Assembly: GCF_020217485.1 (NCBI RefSeq) | Contig: NZ_JAEKMI010000003.1 | Location: 62,001-126,000, forward strand | DNA length: 64,000 nucleotides | Direction: 5' to 3' | From: Mycobacterium sp. WUMAC-067 | Lineage (GTDB): Bacteria; Actinomycetota; Actinomycetes; Mycobacteriales; Mycobacteriaceae | Shown here: positions 43,591-52,321 of the stretch, piece after piece | How positions within the stretch are numbered: position 1 is the first letter of the stretch | How the letters are laid out: each line of letters starts with the position of its first letter | The notes under the pieces: generated by a model | Told to the model about the DNA's origin: nothing | Databases searched by the model: none | The model's input: the letters and a program-made list of their open reading frames with translations, nothing else | Translations under genes and position numbers: made by a program

Positions 43591-44894
43591 GGGTTGATCG
43601 TGTTATCCCCTACCTGGCGGCCCCAGACGTACTCGATCGCGTACGGCGATCCGGTGTCCAGGTGGTTGTACGGCGCGAGGCTGTTGCCGGAGTCCATGAC
43701 CAGCTCCGGTGCGGGCCACAGATCGTGAGTGAGCGGCTGCCAGCAACCGGGGGCGCCGCCGGGGCCGCCGCGGGCGTTCACGCGCGGCAGGTTCTCGGGC
43801 CAGACGTAGGGGTTGGGTGCGCCGCCGACCAAACCGGCCGTGGCGCCGAGTCCCAGCGTCAGCGCGGCGACGGCGACCAACGAGAGCGGGTTGGCGATCA
43901 GCCCCAGCCCGGACAGCGCCTGGGTGTGGCTGTTGAGCGAGTAGCCGTTGCCGCCCAGGAACGAGGCGGCCTTGGGCTCGATGTCGTGGTAGTTGCGAAG
44001 CGTGCAGAACAGCTCGGGGCTGTAGGTGTCGAGCAGCTGGGCCGTCGGCACCAGATCGGCGGCGCCGCGGGCGAGGTACGGTCCGCCCTTGGTGAACAGG
44101 TCCGCCCCGGTGTTGCCGAACCCGGCCGCCGACAACAACGCCTGATCCAAATCCTTTTGCTGCGCGTTGAATGTGCGCGAGGTGACGACCGCGTTGTTCA
44201 AGAAGTCGAACAGATCCGGCGACGCGTCCGCATACGTGTCCCCCAACGCCGCCAACTGCTGAATATCCTTGCGCGCCTGCGGCATCCGCGGGTTCACATC
44301 GTCGAGCAGCGCGTTGGCGTTCACCACCGACTGGCCGAACTTGTCCCCCAGCCCGGCCAATGACTGCGCCGCCGCGCTCAACGTCAAATTCAGCTTGACC
44401 GGATCGACCTTCTGCGCGATCGAGGTGATCGTCTGAAACAGCGTGTTGATCTCGGTGGTCACCGAACGCGCGTCGAGCACGGTGTGCGACGAGATCTTCT
44501 GCGGCGACGGGTTGGCCGGGGTCGTCAGCGACACGTACTTGCCCCCGAAGACCGTCGTCGCCTTGATATCGGCATTCACATTCGACGGGATCAGCTTGAG
44601 GTACCGCGGATAGACCTCCAGGGTGAACTTCGCCGCCGGCTTCCCGTCGCGCACGGTCTCCGCGATGCTGCCGACCCGGCCGATCTCCACCCCGTTGTAG
44701 GTGACCTTCGACCCCGGATCCATCACCAGGCCGGCCCGGGCGGCCAGCATCGTCAGGTTGGTCTTGGGGGTGAAGTCGCCGCGGAACTGCCCGTAGACGA
44801 ACCCGAGGACCAGCGCTGCGATCACCAGCGCCGCCAACCCGACCCACTTGTAGGGCGGGGTCCGCTGGGCGTTGGTCTGGATCGGCGCTGACAT
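43587..44894 (-). CDS. mce1A: Mce1A, Mce family subunit
   Basis: This 435-aa subunit is the homologue of Rv0169, the founding mammalian-cell-entry protein, now seen as part of a lipid importer. It has an N-terminal helix (about 16-38), an MCE domain (about 43-118, RAGLVMDPGSKVTYNGVEIG) and a helical region to about 310. A hydrophobic stretch near 335-358 precedes the C-terminal segment. ATG 44894 lies five bases after yrbE1B. Confidence 0.95.
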   Translation of the reverse strand: MSAPIQTNAQRTPPYKWVGLAALVIAALVLGFVYGQFRGDFTPKTNLTMLAARAGLVMDPGSKVTYNGVEIGRVGSIAETVRDGKPAAKFTLEVYPRYLKLIPSNVNADIKATTVFGGKYVSLTTPANPSPQKISSHTVLDARSVTTEINTLFQTITSIAQKVDPVKLNLTLSAAAQSLAGLGDKFGQSVVNANALLDDVNPRMPQARKDIQQLAALGDTYADASPDLFDFLNNAVVTSRTFNAQQKDLDQALLSAAGFGNTGADLFTKGGPYLARGAADLVPTAQLLDTYSPELFCTLRNYHDIEPKAASFLGGNGYSLNSHTQALSGLGLIANPLSLVAVAALTLGLGATAGLVGGAPNPYVWPENLPRVNARGGPGGAPGCWQPLTHDLWPAPELVMDSGNSLAPYNHLDTGSPYAIEYVWGRQVGDNTINP

Positions 44895-44899
44895 GGCGG

Positions 44900-45769
44900 T
44901 TACACCGTGAGCGCGAAGTTGGGGTTGACGCCATAGAGCGCCAACGCGGCGGCCAACACGACAACCTGCACCGACACCAGCGAGAAGCGCATCGATCGGC
45001 CGACGGCCTCACCCACGCCGACCGGCCCGCCGCCGGCGTTGTAGCCGTAGAAGCAGTGGGTGATCATGACGACCGCGGTGATGATGATGGCTTCCAAGAA
45101 CGACCAGAAGACGTCGTCGGGGCGCAGGAACGTCCGGAAGTAGTGCTCGTAGGTGCCGTTGGATTGTCCGTAGAGCACGGTCGTGGTGATCTGCGGCGAC
45201 AGGAACGACATGATCATCGCCAGCGCGTAGAGCGGGATGATCACCACCAGCCCGGCCATGATCCGGGTGGTCGCCAGGAACGAAATCGACTTGATGCCCA
45301 TCACTTCCAGCGCGTCGATCTCCTCGCTGATGCGCATCGCGCCCAGCTCGGCCGTCGCGCCGGCGCCGACCGTGGCCGCCATGGCGATGCCGGTGACGAC
45401 GGGCGCGGCGATGCGCACGTTGATCAGCGCGGCGAAGAACCCGGTGAACGCCTCGACGCCGATGTTGCCCAACGAGGCGAACCCCTGGATCGCGACCAGG
45501 GAGCTACCGGACAAGGTCACGAAGCCGACGATGGCGACGGTGCCGCCGATGACGGCCATCGCGCCGGTGCCCATGCCGATCTGGGCGATCAGCCGCAGGG
45601 TTTCCTTGCGGTAGTTGCGCAGCGCGTGCGGGATGTGCGCCAGGGCGACCCCACCGAACCACGCCATCTGGCCGATGTCGTCGAGCCCGCGCGCCGCGGC
45701 GAGGCCGTAGCGGTTGAGATTCTCTGCCGCCCGCGGGAAGCGGGAGCGAAAGACGGTGGTCGTTGACAT
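44900..45769 (-). CDS. yrbE1B: YrbE1B, permease subunit of the Mce1 transporter
   Basis: This 289-aa MlaE-type permease has about six helices. The EQ-loop-like segment MRISEEIDALEVMGIKSISF (about 146-165) should contact the ATPase MceG, which is encoded elsewhere. ATG 45769 lies one base after the yrbE1A stop region. With YrbE1A it forms the inner-membrane pore of the importer. Confidence 0.95.
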   Translation of the reverse strand: MSTTTVFRSRFPRAAENLNRYGLAAARGLDDIGQMAWFGGVALAHIPHALRNYRKETLRLIAQIGMGTGAMAVIGGTVAIVGFVTLSGSSLVAIQGFASLGNIGVEAFTGFFAALINVRIAAPVVTGIAMAATVGAGATAELGAMRISEEIDALEVMGIKSISFLATTRIMAGLVVIIPLYALAMIMSFLSPQITTTVLYGQSNGTYEHYFRTFLRPDDVFWSFLEAIIITAVVMITHCFYGYNAGGGPVGVGEAVGRSMRFSLVSVQVVVLAAALALYGVNPNFALTV

Positions 45770-45770
45770 G

Positions 45771-46586
45771 TCAGTGCCCCGTCCCGAATCGCACGCCGAT
45801 CGTGGTCAGCACGACGTTGACCGCGTAGAGCGCGACGACGCAGAGCACGACGGTCTCGTTGACGGCGGTGCCCAGGCCCTTGGATCCGCCGCGCACCGTC
45901 AGCCCGCGGAAGCAGCCGACCAGTCCGGCGATCAGGCCGAAGACCGCGGCCTTGACCGTCGCGATGACGACCTCCGGCAGGCCGGTGATGGTGGTCAGGG
46001 TGGCCAGGTACGCGCCGCCCGACACGTTCTGCAAATAGACGCCGAACAGATAGCCGCCGACCAGGCCGACGGTGATCACCAGGCCGTTGAGCAGGGTGGC
46101 GACCAGGGTCGCGGCGATCACCCGGGGCACCACCAGCCGGTGGATCGGGTCGATGCCGAGCACCTCCATGGCGTCGATCTCTTCGCGGATGGTGCGCGCG
46201 CCCAGGTCGGCGCAGATCGCGGTCGAGCCGGCGCCGGCGACCACCAGCACCGTGGTCAGCGGGCCGAGCTGGGTGACCGCGCCGATGGCCGCGCCGGCAC
46301 CGGACAGGTCGGCGGCGCCGAACTGCGCCAGCAAGACGTTGAGGGTGAAGATCAGCAGCACGGTCAGCGGGATCGAGACCATGATGGTCGGCAAGAACGC
46401 CACCCGCATGATGAACCAGCACTGCAGGATGAATTCGCGCCACTGGAAGGGCCAGCGGAACAGGGCTTTCCCGGTGAGCACGCACATCCGGAAGAACCCG
46501 CCGACAAGCTCCAGCGGGGTTTGCAGTTGATCGCGCACATAGCCGACCAAGTAGGGGCCCCGTCGACTAGTCGACGTCGAAGTCAC
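45771..46586 (-). CDS. yrbE1A: YrbE1A, permease subunit of the Mce1 transporter
   Basis: This 271-aa MlaE-type permease is the homologue of Rv0167. The EQ-loop-like segment is RTIREEIDAMEVLGIDPIHR (about 133-152). The start is GTG 46586 with AGGGGG upstream. The first 260 bp upstream are non-coding, so an internal promoter between fadD5 and yrbE1A is likely, as described for M. tuberculosis. Confidence 0.94.
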   Translation of the reverse strand: MTSTSTSRRGPYLVGYVRDQLQTPLELVGGFFRMCVLTGKALFRWPFQWREFILQCWFIMRVAFLPTIMVSIPLTVLLIFTLNVLLAQFGAADLSGAGAAIGAVTQLGPLTTVLVVAGAGSTAICADLGARTIREEIDAMEVLGIDPIHRLVVPRVIAATLVATLLNGLVITVGLVGGYLFGVYLQNVSGGAYLATLTTITGLPEVVIATVKAAVFGLIAGLVGCFRGLTVRGGSKGLGTAVNETVVLCVVALYAVNVVLTTIGVRFGTGH

Positions 46587-46846
46587 CGCTGCCCCCTCTG
46601 GCCGTCACCGCGCGCCGTCCGACGCCGCGGCGGAACATATAGCACGCCCCCTCCTCGCCCCGACTCAACGTCTGTGACCATCGGCTCCCTACTGGCAAGT
46701 AGTAACGGAGACCACAGGAATGTACCCGATGGCCAAGCACGTGTGAACCGCATCTGCACAATTAACCCTTCGCCAACGACTGGCAAACGTTACAGCTCCT
46801 GCCACATTTCCTCTCTGGTCCTAAAACCTCTTGCCCTAGAATGGAT
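46587..46846 (-). promoter_or_regulatory. fadD5-yrbE1A intergenic region with candidate internal promoter
   Basis: The region is non-coding and less GC-rich than its neighbours. On the minus strand TGCTATATG (TATATG at 46636-46641) resembles an extended -10 about 50 bp upstream of yrbE1A. CTACTGGCAAGTAG (46689-46702) forms a short hairpin flanked by CTCC/GGAG. An internal promoter exists in the equivalent M. tuberculosis region; the exact site here is inferred. Confidence 0.45.
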
Positions 46847-48442
46847 TTAGTCGATTTTTGCGGCTCCGTAACGGATCCGTAGCTCAGTTTTGAGCACCTT
46901 GCCGGCTGGGTTGCGCGGTAGCGCGTCGACGATCTCGAGGGCCTTCGGGTGCTTGTAGCGCGCGAGCCGCTCGGTCAGGAACTCGTCCAGCTCGTCGAGC
47001 CCTAGCCTGTCCCCCGCCACCGCGGCGACCGCGATCGGCACCTCGCCCCATTTGTCGTGGGCGCGGCCGATGACGGCGACTTCGACGATGGCGGGGTGGC
47101 TGGCCAGGACGTTCTCCACCTCGGCGCAGTAGATGTTCTCGCCGCCGGAGATGATCATGTCCTTCTTGCGGTCGACCACCCACACGTAGCCGTCGGAATC
47201 CATCCGGACCAGGTCGCCGGAGTGGAACCAGCCGCCGGCGAACGCCTCCGCCGTCGCCTCCGGGTTGTTCCAGTAGCCGCTCATCAAAGTTGGTGCGCGA
47301 TAAACGATTTCACCGACCTCGCCGATGGGCACGTCGTTCATGTTCTCGTCGACGACCCGGGCGGCCACCGTCGGGATCACCTTGCCCACCGAGCCGCGCT
47401 TACGGATGGCGTCCTCGCCGAGCAGCATGCAGGTGACCGGCGACATCTCCGTCTGGCCGAACGCGGCCAGGATCTGGGCGCCGGGGAACGTCGCCGACAT
47501 CTCGCGCAGCAGGGCGTCGGGCGCCGGCGCGGCGCCCCACGAGATCACCCGCAGTTTCAGGTCGCGCGGGCGCGCCTTTTGCTCGGCGCAGACCGCCTGC
47601 CACTGCGCGGGGACCAGAAAAATCCCGGTGACCTTTTCTGCGGCAAGCACGTCGAGGAGTTGCCCGGGCTCGAACGCGCCGAGCGGGTAGATGACCGTGG
47701 GGATGCCGAGCAGCACCCCGGTCAGCATGTTGCCGATGCCGGCGATGTGGAAGAAGGGCACCCCGATGAACCCGACATCGCTGTTGATGTCGGCGCCGTT
47801 GGTGTACAACCCGGTCATCGTCTGGCCGGTCAGGTTGGTGTGGGTGAGCACGGCGCCCTTGGGGCGGCCGGTGGTGCCCGAGGTGTACATGATCAGCGCC
47901 GGCGAGTCGTTCGGGATGTCGACGGGTTGGTGCGACTCCCCGGTCTCGTTGACGAGGTCTTCGTAACCCAGCACGTTGTCGTCGGTCGCGCCGCCCGCAA
48001 CCACGATGGTGCCGAGCAGCGACTCGATGTCGCGCACGCCGGTGGCCACCGGGGCGAGCACCGATTCGGTGATGATCACGCGCGCTTCGCAATCCTCGAC
48101 CAGGAAAGCGATTTCGGCCGCGGTCAGGCGGAAGTTCAGCGGCACGGCGATGGCACCGAGCATGTTGATGGCCAGCACCGACTCGACGAACTCGGTGCGG
48201 TTGAGCATCAGGATCATGACCCGGTCGCCGAAGCCGACACCCCGGCGGCTCAGCGCGTCGGCCAGCGCGGCCACCCGGCCGCGCAGTTCGCCCCACGTCA
48301 GGGTCTTGCCCAGGAACCGCAGCGCCGTCGCCTCCGGCTGCATCAGCGCGTGCCGCTCCAGTTGATTGACCCAGTTCTGCCGCCGGGACAGGTACGGCTG
48401 CTGTGTCAGATGGTCTGCCAATTGCGCGGTCAAACTCCACAC
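46847..48442 (-). CDS. fadD5: FadD5 fatty-acyl-CoA synthetase
   Basis: This 531-aa enzyme is the homologue of Rv0166. It activates fatty acids with ATP and CoA, and as the first gene of the mce1 operon it probably processes imported lipids. The AMP-binding signature YTSGTTGRPKGAVLTHTN lies near residue 180, GAAPAPDALL near 295 and the hinge region VDRKKDMIISGGENIYCAE near 425. GTG 48442 is the first start in frame with a purine-rich upstream stretch; the homologue I recall has a longer C-terminus. Confidence 0.93.
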   Translation of the reverse strand: MWSLTAQLADHLTQQPYLSRRQNWVNQLERHALMQPEATALRFLGKTLTWGELRGRVAALADALSRRGVGFGDRVMILMLNRTEFVESVLAINMLGAIAVPLNFRLTAAEIAFLVEDCEARVIITESVLAPVATGVRDIESLLGTIVVAGGATDDNVLGYEDLVNETGESHQPVDIPNDSPALIMYTSGTTGRPKGAVLTHTNLTGQTMTGLYTNGADINSDVGFIGVPFFHIAGIGNMLTGVLLGIPTVIYPLGAFEPGQLLDVLAAEKVTGIFLVPAQWQAVCAEQKARPRDLKLRVISWGAAPAPDALLREMSATFPGAQILAAFGQTEMSPVTCMLLGEDAIRKRGSVGKVIPTVAARVVDENMNDVPIGEVGEIVYRAPTLMSGYWNNPEATAEAFAGGWFHSGDLVRMDSDGYVWVVDRKKDMIISGGENIYCAEVENVLASHPAIVEVAVIGRAHDKWGEVPIAVAAVAGDRLGLDELDEFLTERLARYKHPKALEIVDALPRNPAGKVLKTELRIRYGAAKID

Positions 48443-48489
48443 TTCCCTTCACTCGCGCACCGCTTGCGCCAGGTTGATATTTGATAAAA

Positions 48490-48515
48490 CATAGTGTTGT
48501 GTGGGTCACACTATG
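48490..48515. promoter_or_regulatory. Inverted repeat between mce1R and fadD5, probable Mce1R operator
   Basis: CATAGTGT (48490-48497) and ACACTATG (48508-48515) are perfect 8-bp arms separated by 10 bp. They lie 48 bp upstream of fadD5 and 91 bp upstream of mce1R, in the only AT-rich part of the divergent region. Mce1R represses the mce1 operon in M. tuberculosis, so this is its best candidate site here. Confidence 0.6.
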
Positions 48516-48605
48516 GCTTTGACGGTCCACTGACAAGTCCTCGACAAGCCGCATTTACAACTCGAACCCCGTCCCGCCACGTCACTGAAAGTCCTGGCAG
48601 ACCCC

Positions 48606-49295
48606 GTGAACGCACCGATGTCCATGCAGCCGAGGAGCCGGCGGCCGCTGCGGCGGGCTCAGCTGTCCGACGAGGTCGCGGGCCATCTACGGGCGTCGAT
48701 CATGTCCGGCGCGCTGCGGCCGGGGACGTTCATCCGCCTGGACGAGACCGCGGCCCAGCTCGGCGTCAGCGTCACCCCGGTGCGGGAAGCCCTGCTGAAG
48801 TTGCGCGGTGAGGGCATGGTGCAGCTGGAGCCGCACCGCGGTCACGTCGTGCTGCCACTCACCCGCCAAGACATCGAGGACATCTTCTGGCTGCAGGCCT
48901 CGATCGCCAAGGAGCTGGCGGCCGCGGCCACCGACCACATCACCGACGCCGAGATCGACGAGCTGGATCGCATCAACGATTCGCTCGCCGCGGCGGTCGG
49001 GTCCGGCGACGCCGAGACCATCGCGGGGATCGAGTTCGCGTTTCACCGGGTCTTCAACCAGGCCAGCGGCCGCATCAAGCTGGCGTGGTTCCTGCTCAAC
49101 GCCGCCCGCTACATGCCGGTGCTGGTGTACGCCGCCGATCCGCACTGGGGCAAGGCCGCCGTCGACAACCACCGGAAGCTGATCGCCGCGCTGCGCCACC
49201 GTGACACCGCCGCGGTGATCGAGCACACCGTGTGGCAGTTCACCGACGCGGCGGCCCGGCTGACCGAGATGCGCGACCGCACGGGAATCTTCTGA
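48606..49295 (+). CDS. mce1R: Mce1R, GntR-family repressor of mce1
   Basis: This 229-aa FadR-type regulator is the homologue of Rv0165c. The winged helix is at about 17-82 (AAQLGVSVTPVREALLKLRG as the recognition part). The FCD ligand domain is all-helical (about 95-220) and contains the His/Asp residues of a metal or acyl ligand site (EFAFHRVFN, NHRKLIAAL). GTG 48606 is the first start; ATG 48618 and ATG 48624 are alternatives. It is divergent from fadD5 and convergent with the Rv0164 homologue. Confidence 0.92.
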   Translation: MNAPMSMQPRSRRPLRRAQLSDEVAGHLRASIMSGALRPGTFIRLDETAAQLGVSVTPVREALLKLRGEGMVQLEPHRGHVVLPLTRQDIEDIFWLQASIAKELAAAATDHITDAEIDELDRINDSLAAAVGSGDAETIAGIEFAFHRVFNQASGRIKLAWFLLNAARYMPVLVYAADPHWGKAAVDNHRKLIAALRHRDTAAVIEHTVWQFTDAAARLTEMRDRTGIF

Positions 49296-49297
49296 CG

Positions 49298-49738
49298 CTA
49301 GGTCGCGGCCAGCTGCTCGGCGCGCTGCTTGAGGCTCTCGGCGAGGTGGTCGAGGACGTTGTTGAGCAGTTGCTTGACCATCGGCGCCGGGACCGGCATC
49401 GACGTCTCGACGTCGAGGTCCACGGTCAGCAGGCTGGAGGCGCCCATCGCCACCACGGAGAACAGCTGCTCCTGCTTGGTGAACAGGTCGCCCTGCTGCA
49501 GGACGGTCTGGATCTGGTTCTCCCCCGGGTAGTACACGGCCTGGATGAACATGCTCTGCATGCCTTGGTAATCGGTGTCGAGCCGCAGCTGGCTGGGCCG
49601 CCCGTCGTCATAGCGGGCCAGCACCCAGAGACCCTTGATCTCCTCGTTCCACTGCGGGTAGGCCTCGAAGTCGCCGACGATCTTCATGATCAACGCGGCG
49701 TCGGCACCGATTTCGACGGTCTTGCTCAACACTGGCAT
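49298..49738 (-). CDS. SRPBCC-fold protein (Rv0164 / TB18.5 homologue)
   Basis: This 146-aa protein is of the polyketide-cyclase/START-like superfamily (SRPBCC). It begins MPVLSKTVEIGADAALIMKI and has the family pattern FEAYPQWNEEIKGLWVL near residue 25. Such proteins bind hydrophobic ligands in a helix-grip cavity. It lies 59 bp downstream of the thioesterase-like gene on the same strand. The ligand is unknown. Confidence 0.85.
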   Translation of the reverse strand: MPVLSKTVEIGADAALIMKIVGDFEAYPQWNEEIKGLWVLARYDDGRPSQLRLDTDYQGMQSMFIQAVYYPGENQIQTVLQQGDLFTKQEQLFSVVAMGASSLLTVDLDVETSMPVPAPMVKQLLNNVLDHLAESLKQRAEQLAAT

Positions 49739-49797
49739 GCGCGCAGCATATCGGGGTGAGCGAAAACCCCAGCGCAGGGCGGTATCTGGGCCGGGGG

Positions 49798-50274
49798 CTA
49801 GGCCGATTCGCCGAGGCTGGCCGTCGACAGCAGGGTCCGGATGGGGTCGGGAATCGGGACGGACTTGCGGGTGACGCGGTCGACGTAGACGTGCACCCAG
49901 TGTCCCAGCGCGGTGATCGGCCGCGTTTCACCTTCCCCCGTCTCGAACACGCCCAGCCGGTAGGTGACGCTGCTGCGGCCCAGCCGGGTCACGGCCAGAC
50001 CCACCGCGAGGTTCTGGGGGAAATGCAGTTCGGCGAAGTAGCGGCAGCCCGACTCGGCGACGATGCCCAGCGCCGGTGTGGTGATCGGGTCCAGCCCGGT
50101 GCTGGTGTTGATCCAGGCGTTGATCGCGGTGTCGAACAACTGGTAGTAGACGGCGTTGTTGAGGTGGCCGAACATGTCGTTGTCGGCCCACCGCGTCCCG
50201 ACGGGCCACAGCACCGGGAAGTCGTTGCTGGTCAACCCGTCCGGGGCGGGGGGAACTACTGGAGCCGACGCCAT
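49798..50274 (-). CDS. Hotdog-fold thioesterase-like protein (Rv0163 homologue)
   Basis: This 158-aa protein is of the 4-hydroxybenzoyl-CoA thioesterase type. RWADNDMFGHLNNAVYYQLF near residue 29 holds the conserved Asp and the helix of the hotdog fold. It probably hydrolyses an acyl-CoA. ATG 50274 is 14 bp from the divergent adhE1 start. Confidence 0.83.
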   Translation of the reverse strand: MASAPVVPPAPDGLTSNDFPVLWPVGTRWADNDMFGHLNNAVYYQLFDTAINAWINTSTGLDPITTPALGIVAESGCRYFAELHFPQNLAVGLAVTRLGRSSVTYRLGVFETGEGETRPITALGHWVHVYVDRVTRKSVPIPDPIRTLLSTASLGESA

Positions 50275-50288
50275 GGTTGTATTCCAGC

Positions 50289-51401
50289 ATGTCCGGAATT
50301 CGGGGCGCGGTACTGGAGCACATCGGGGCGGCCCGGCCCTACGCCCAGTCGCGGCCCATCAGCGTCACCGACGTCGACCTCGCGCCCCCGGGGCGCGACG
50401 AGGTCCTGGTCCGCGTCGAGGCGGCCGGCATCTGCCACTCCGACCTGTCGGTGGTCGACGGCAACCGGGTGCGCCCGGTGCCGATGCTGCTCGGGCACGA
50501 GGCTGCCGGCATCGTCGAGCGGGTCGGCGACGGCGTCGGCGATGTGGCCGTCGGCCAGCGGGTGGTGCTGGTGTTCCTGCCACGCTGCGGCCATTGCGCG
50601 GCGTGCGCGACCGAGGGGCTGACGCCGTGTGAACCGGGCAGCGCCGCCAACGGCGCCGGCACCCTGCTGGGCGGTGACATTCGGCTCAGCCGCGCCGGCC
50701 GGCCGGTGTATCACCACCTCGGGGTCTCGGGTTTCGCGACGCATGCGGTCGTCAATCGGGCGAGCGCGGTCGCGGTGCCGCCCGACGTGCCGGCCGATGT
50801 CGCCGCTCTTTTGGGGTGCGCGGTGCTGACCGGCGGCGGGGCGGTGCTCAACGTGGGGCATCCGCGGCCGGGGCAGACGGTCGCCGTGGTCGGGCTGGGC
50901 GGCGTCGGGATGGCGGCGCTGCTCACCGCGCTGACCTATGACGACGTGCGCGTCGTCGCCGTCGACCAGTTGCCCGACAAGTTGACCGCCGCCCGCGGCC
51001 TGGGCGCGCACGAGGCGTACACGCCGCAGCAGGCCGCCGACGCGCGGGTGAAGGCCGCCGTGGTCGTCGAGGCGGTCGGCCATCCCGCCGCGCTGGAGAC
51101 CGCGATCGCCTTGACCGCGCCGGGCGGGCGCACCATCACCGTCGGCCTGCCGCCACCGACCGCCCGGATCACGGTGTCCCCGTTGGGTTTTGTGGCCGAG
51201 GGCCGCTCGCTGATCGGCAGCTATCTGGGCTCGGCGGTGCCCAGCCGGGACATTCCCCGGTTCGTCGAGCTGTGGCGCTCGGGCCGGCTGCCGGTGCAAT
51301 CGCTGGTGTCGTCGACGATCGGGCTGGACGACATCAACGAGGCGATGGACCATTTGGCCGACGGCACCGCGGTGCGCCAGCTCATCCGATTCGACGGTTA
51401 G
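50289..51401 (+). CDS. adhE1: Zinc-dependent alcohol dehydrogenase AdhE1 (Rv0162c homologue)
   Basis: This 370-aa medium-chain dehydrogenase is the homologue of Rv0162c. Catalytic zinc ligands are in GICHSDLS and GHEAAGIVERVG. The structural zinc loop PRCGHCAACATEGLTPCEPG has four cysteines. The NAD-binding motif is VAVVGLGGVGMAALL (about 200). ATG 50289 is used; the frame also allows TTG 50277. The 3' end overlaps the convergent esterase gene by four bases. Confidence 0.9.
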   Translation: MSGIRGAVLEHIGAARPYAQSRPISVTDVDLAPPGRDEVLVRVEAAGICHSDLSVVDGNRVRPVPMLLGHEAAGIVERVGDGVGDVAVGQRVVLVFLPRCGHCAACATEGLTPCEPGSAANGAGTLLGGDIRLSRAGRPVYHHLGVSGFATHAVVNRASAVAVPPDVPADVAALLGCAVLTGGGAVLNVGHPRPGQTVAVVGLGGVGMAALLTALTYDDVRVVAVDQLPDKLTAARGLGAHEAYTPQQAADARVKAAVVVEAVGHPAALETAIALTAPGGRTITVGLPPPTARITVSPLGFVAEGRSLIGSYLGSAVPSRDIPRFVELWRSGRLPVQSLVSSTIGLDDINEAMDHLADGTAVRQLIRFDG

Positions 51402-52321
51402 TCGCCGTGCAGCGCGCTGGACACGGCGCTGCCTTGCAGCGCGAACAAGTGTTGCGAGCCCGACCATTCCGGCAGCAGTGAATCGAATCCGTGGCAGGCG
51501 CGCCCGAACACGTGCAGCTCGGCCGAGACTCCGGCGCGCAGGAGCCGCAGCGCGCAGTCGATGGCCTCGTCCCGGAACGGGTCGATCTCGGCGCAGCTGA
51601 TCAAAGCCGGTGGCAGACGGGCAAATTCGGTCCTCCGCGCGGGCACCGCGGCCCCCGACGCGGTTTCGGGGCCCAGGTAGTAGCGCCACATCAGGTCGGC
51701 GCCCTCGCCGTCGAACGCCGGGCTGGTGCGGAATTCCGCCTTGGACGGGGTGGCCCGGTCGTCGAGTACCGGCTGGTGCAGGAGCTGGAACACCACCGGC
51801 GGCAACGCCCCGTCGGCGGCGGCGTGCGCCAGGCAGGCGGCCAGGGCGGCGCCGGCGCTGCTGCCCGCGACGGCCAGCCGTGCCGGATCCACTCCGAGCG
51901 CGGCCGCGTCGCCGACCACCCAGCGCAGCACGGCGCTCGCGTCCTCGAGCGCGGCCGGATAGGGGTGCTCCGGTGCCAGCCGGTAGTCCACCGACACCAC
52001 CGTGCAGCGGCCGCGCCGGGCGAGTTCCACACACTGGCGGTGATCGGTGTCCAGGTTGCCCAGCGCGAATCCGCCGGCGTGGCAATAGACGACGACGGGT
52101 GCCGGGGTGGGTCCGCCGCGGTAGATGCGCACCGGGACACCGCCCGCGTTGTCCTCGACGATGCGGACGTCGCGGGCGTCGGTCTGCTGGGCGCTGACGC
52201 GGCGGCGTTCGTTGAACGGTTCACGGGTCAATTGGATTGCGGCAGGCGAGAAGTCGGTGCGCTCGGTCGCGATCGCGCGCAGCGCCGGGTCGAGTCGATC
52301 GGCGCCGTCGAGCTCCGTCAT
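51398..52321 (-). CDS. HSL-family esterase/lipase at the end of the catabolic cluster
   Basis: This 307-aa alpha/beta hydrolase is of the hormone-sensitive-lipase group. The oxyanion motif reads HAGG (81-84) instead of the usual HGGG. The nucleophile is Ser155 in AGSSAG (usually GDSAG), the acid is Asp in CAEIDPFRDEA, and the base is His in ACHGFDS. ATG 52321 overlaps the stop of the monooxygenase gene (ATGA). Coupling to a Baeyer-Villiger enzyme suggests it cleaves the ester or lactone that enzyme makes. Confidence 0.85.
   Translation of the reverse strand: MTELDGADRLDPALRAIATERTDFSPAAIQLTREPFNERRRVSAQQTDARDVRIVEDNAGGVPVRIYRGGPTPAPVVVYCHAGGFALGNLDTDHRQCVELARRGRCTVVSVDYRLAPEHPYPAALEDASAVLRWVVGDAAALGVDPARLAVAGSSAGAALAACLAHAAADGALPPVVFQLLHQPVLDDRATPSKAEFRTSPAFDGEGADLMWRYYLGPETASGAAVPARRTEFARLPPALISCAEIDPFRDEAIDCALRLLRAGVSAELHVFGRACHGFDSLLPEWSGSQHLFALQGSAVSSALHGD

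Noticed and set aside
43603..45012. Long frame overlapping mce1A
   Set aside because: Composition is Arg/Pro-rich and motif-free; mce1A in the other frame has the full MCE domain.
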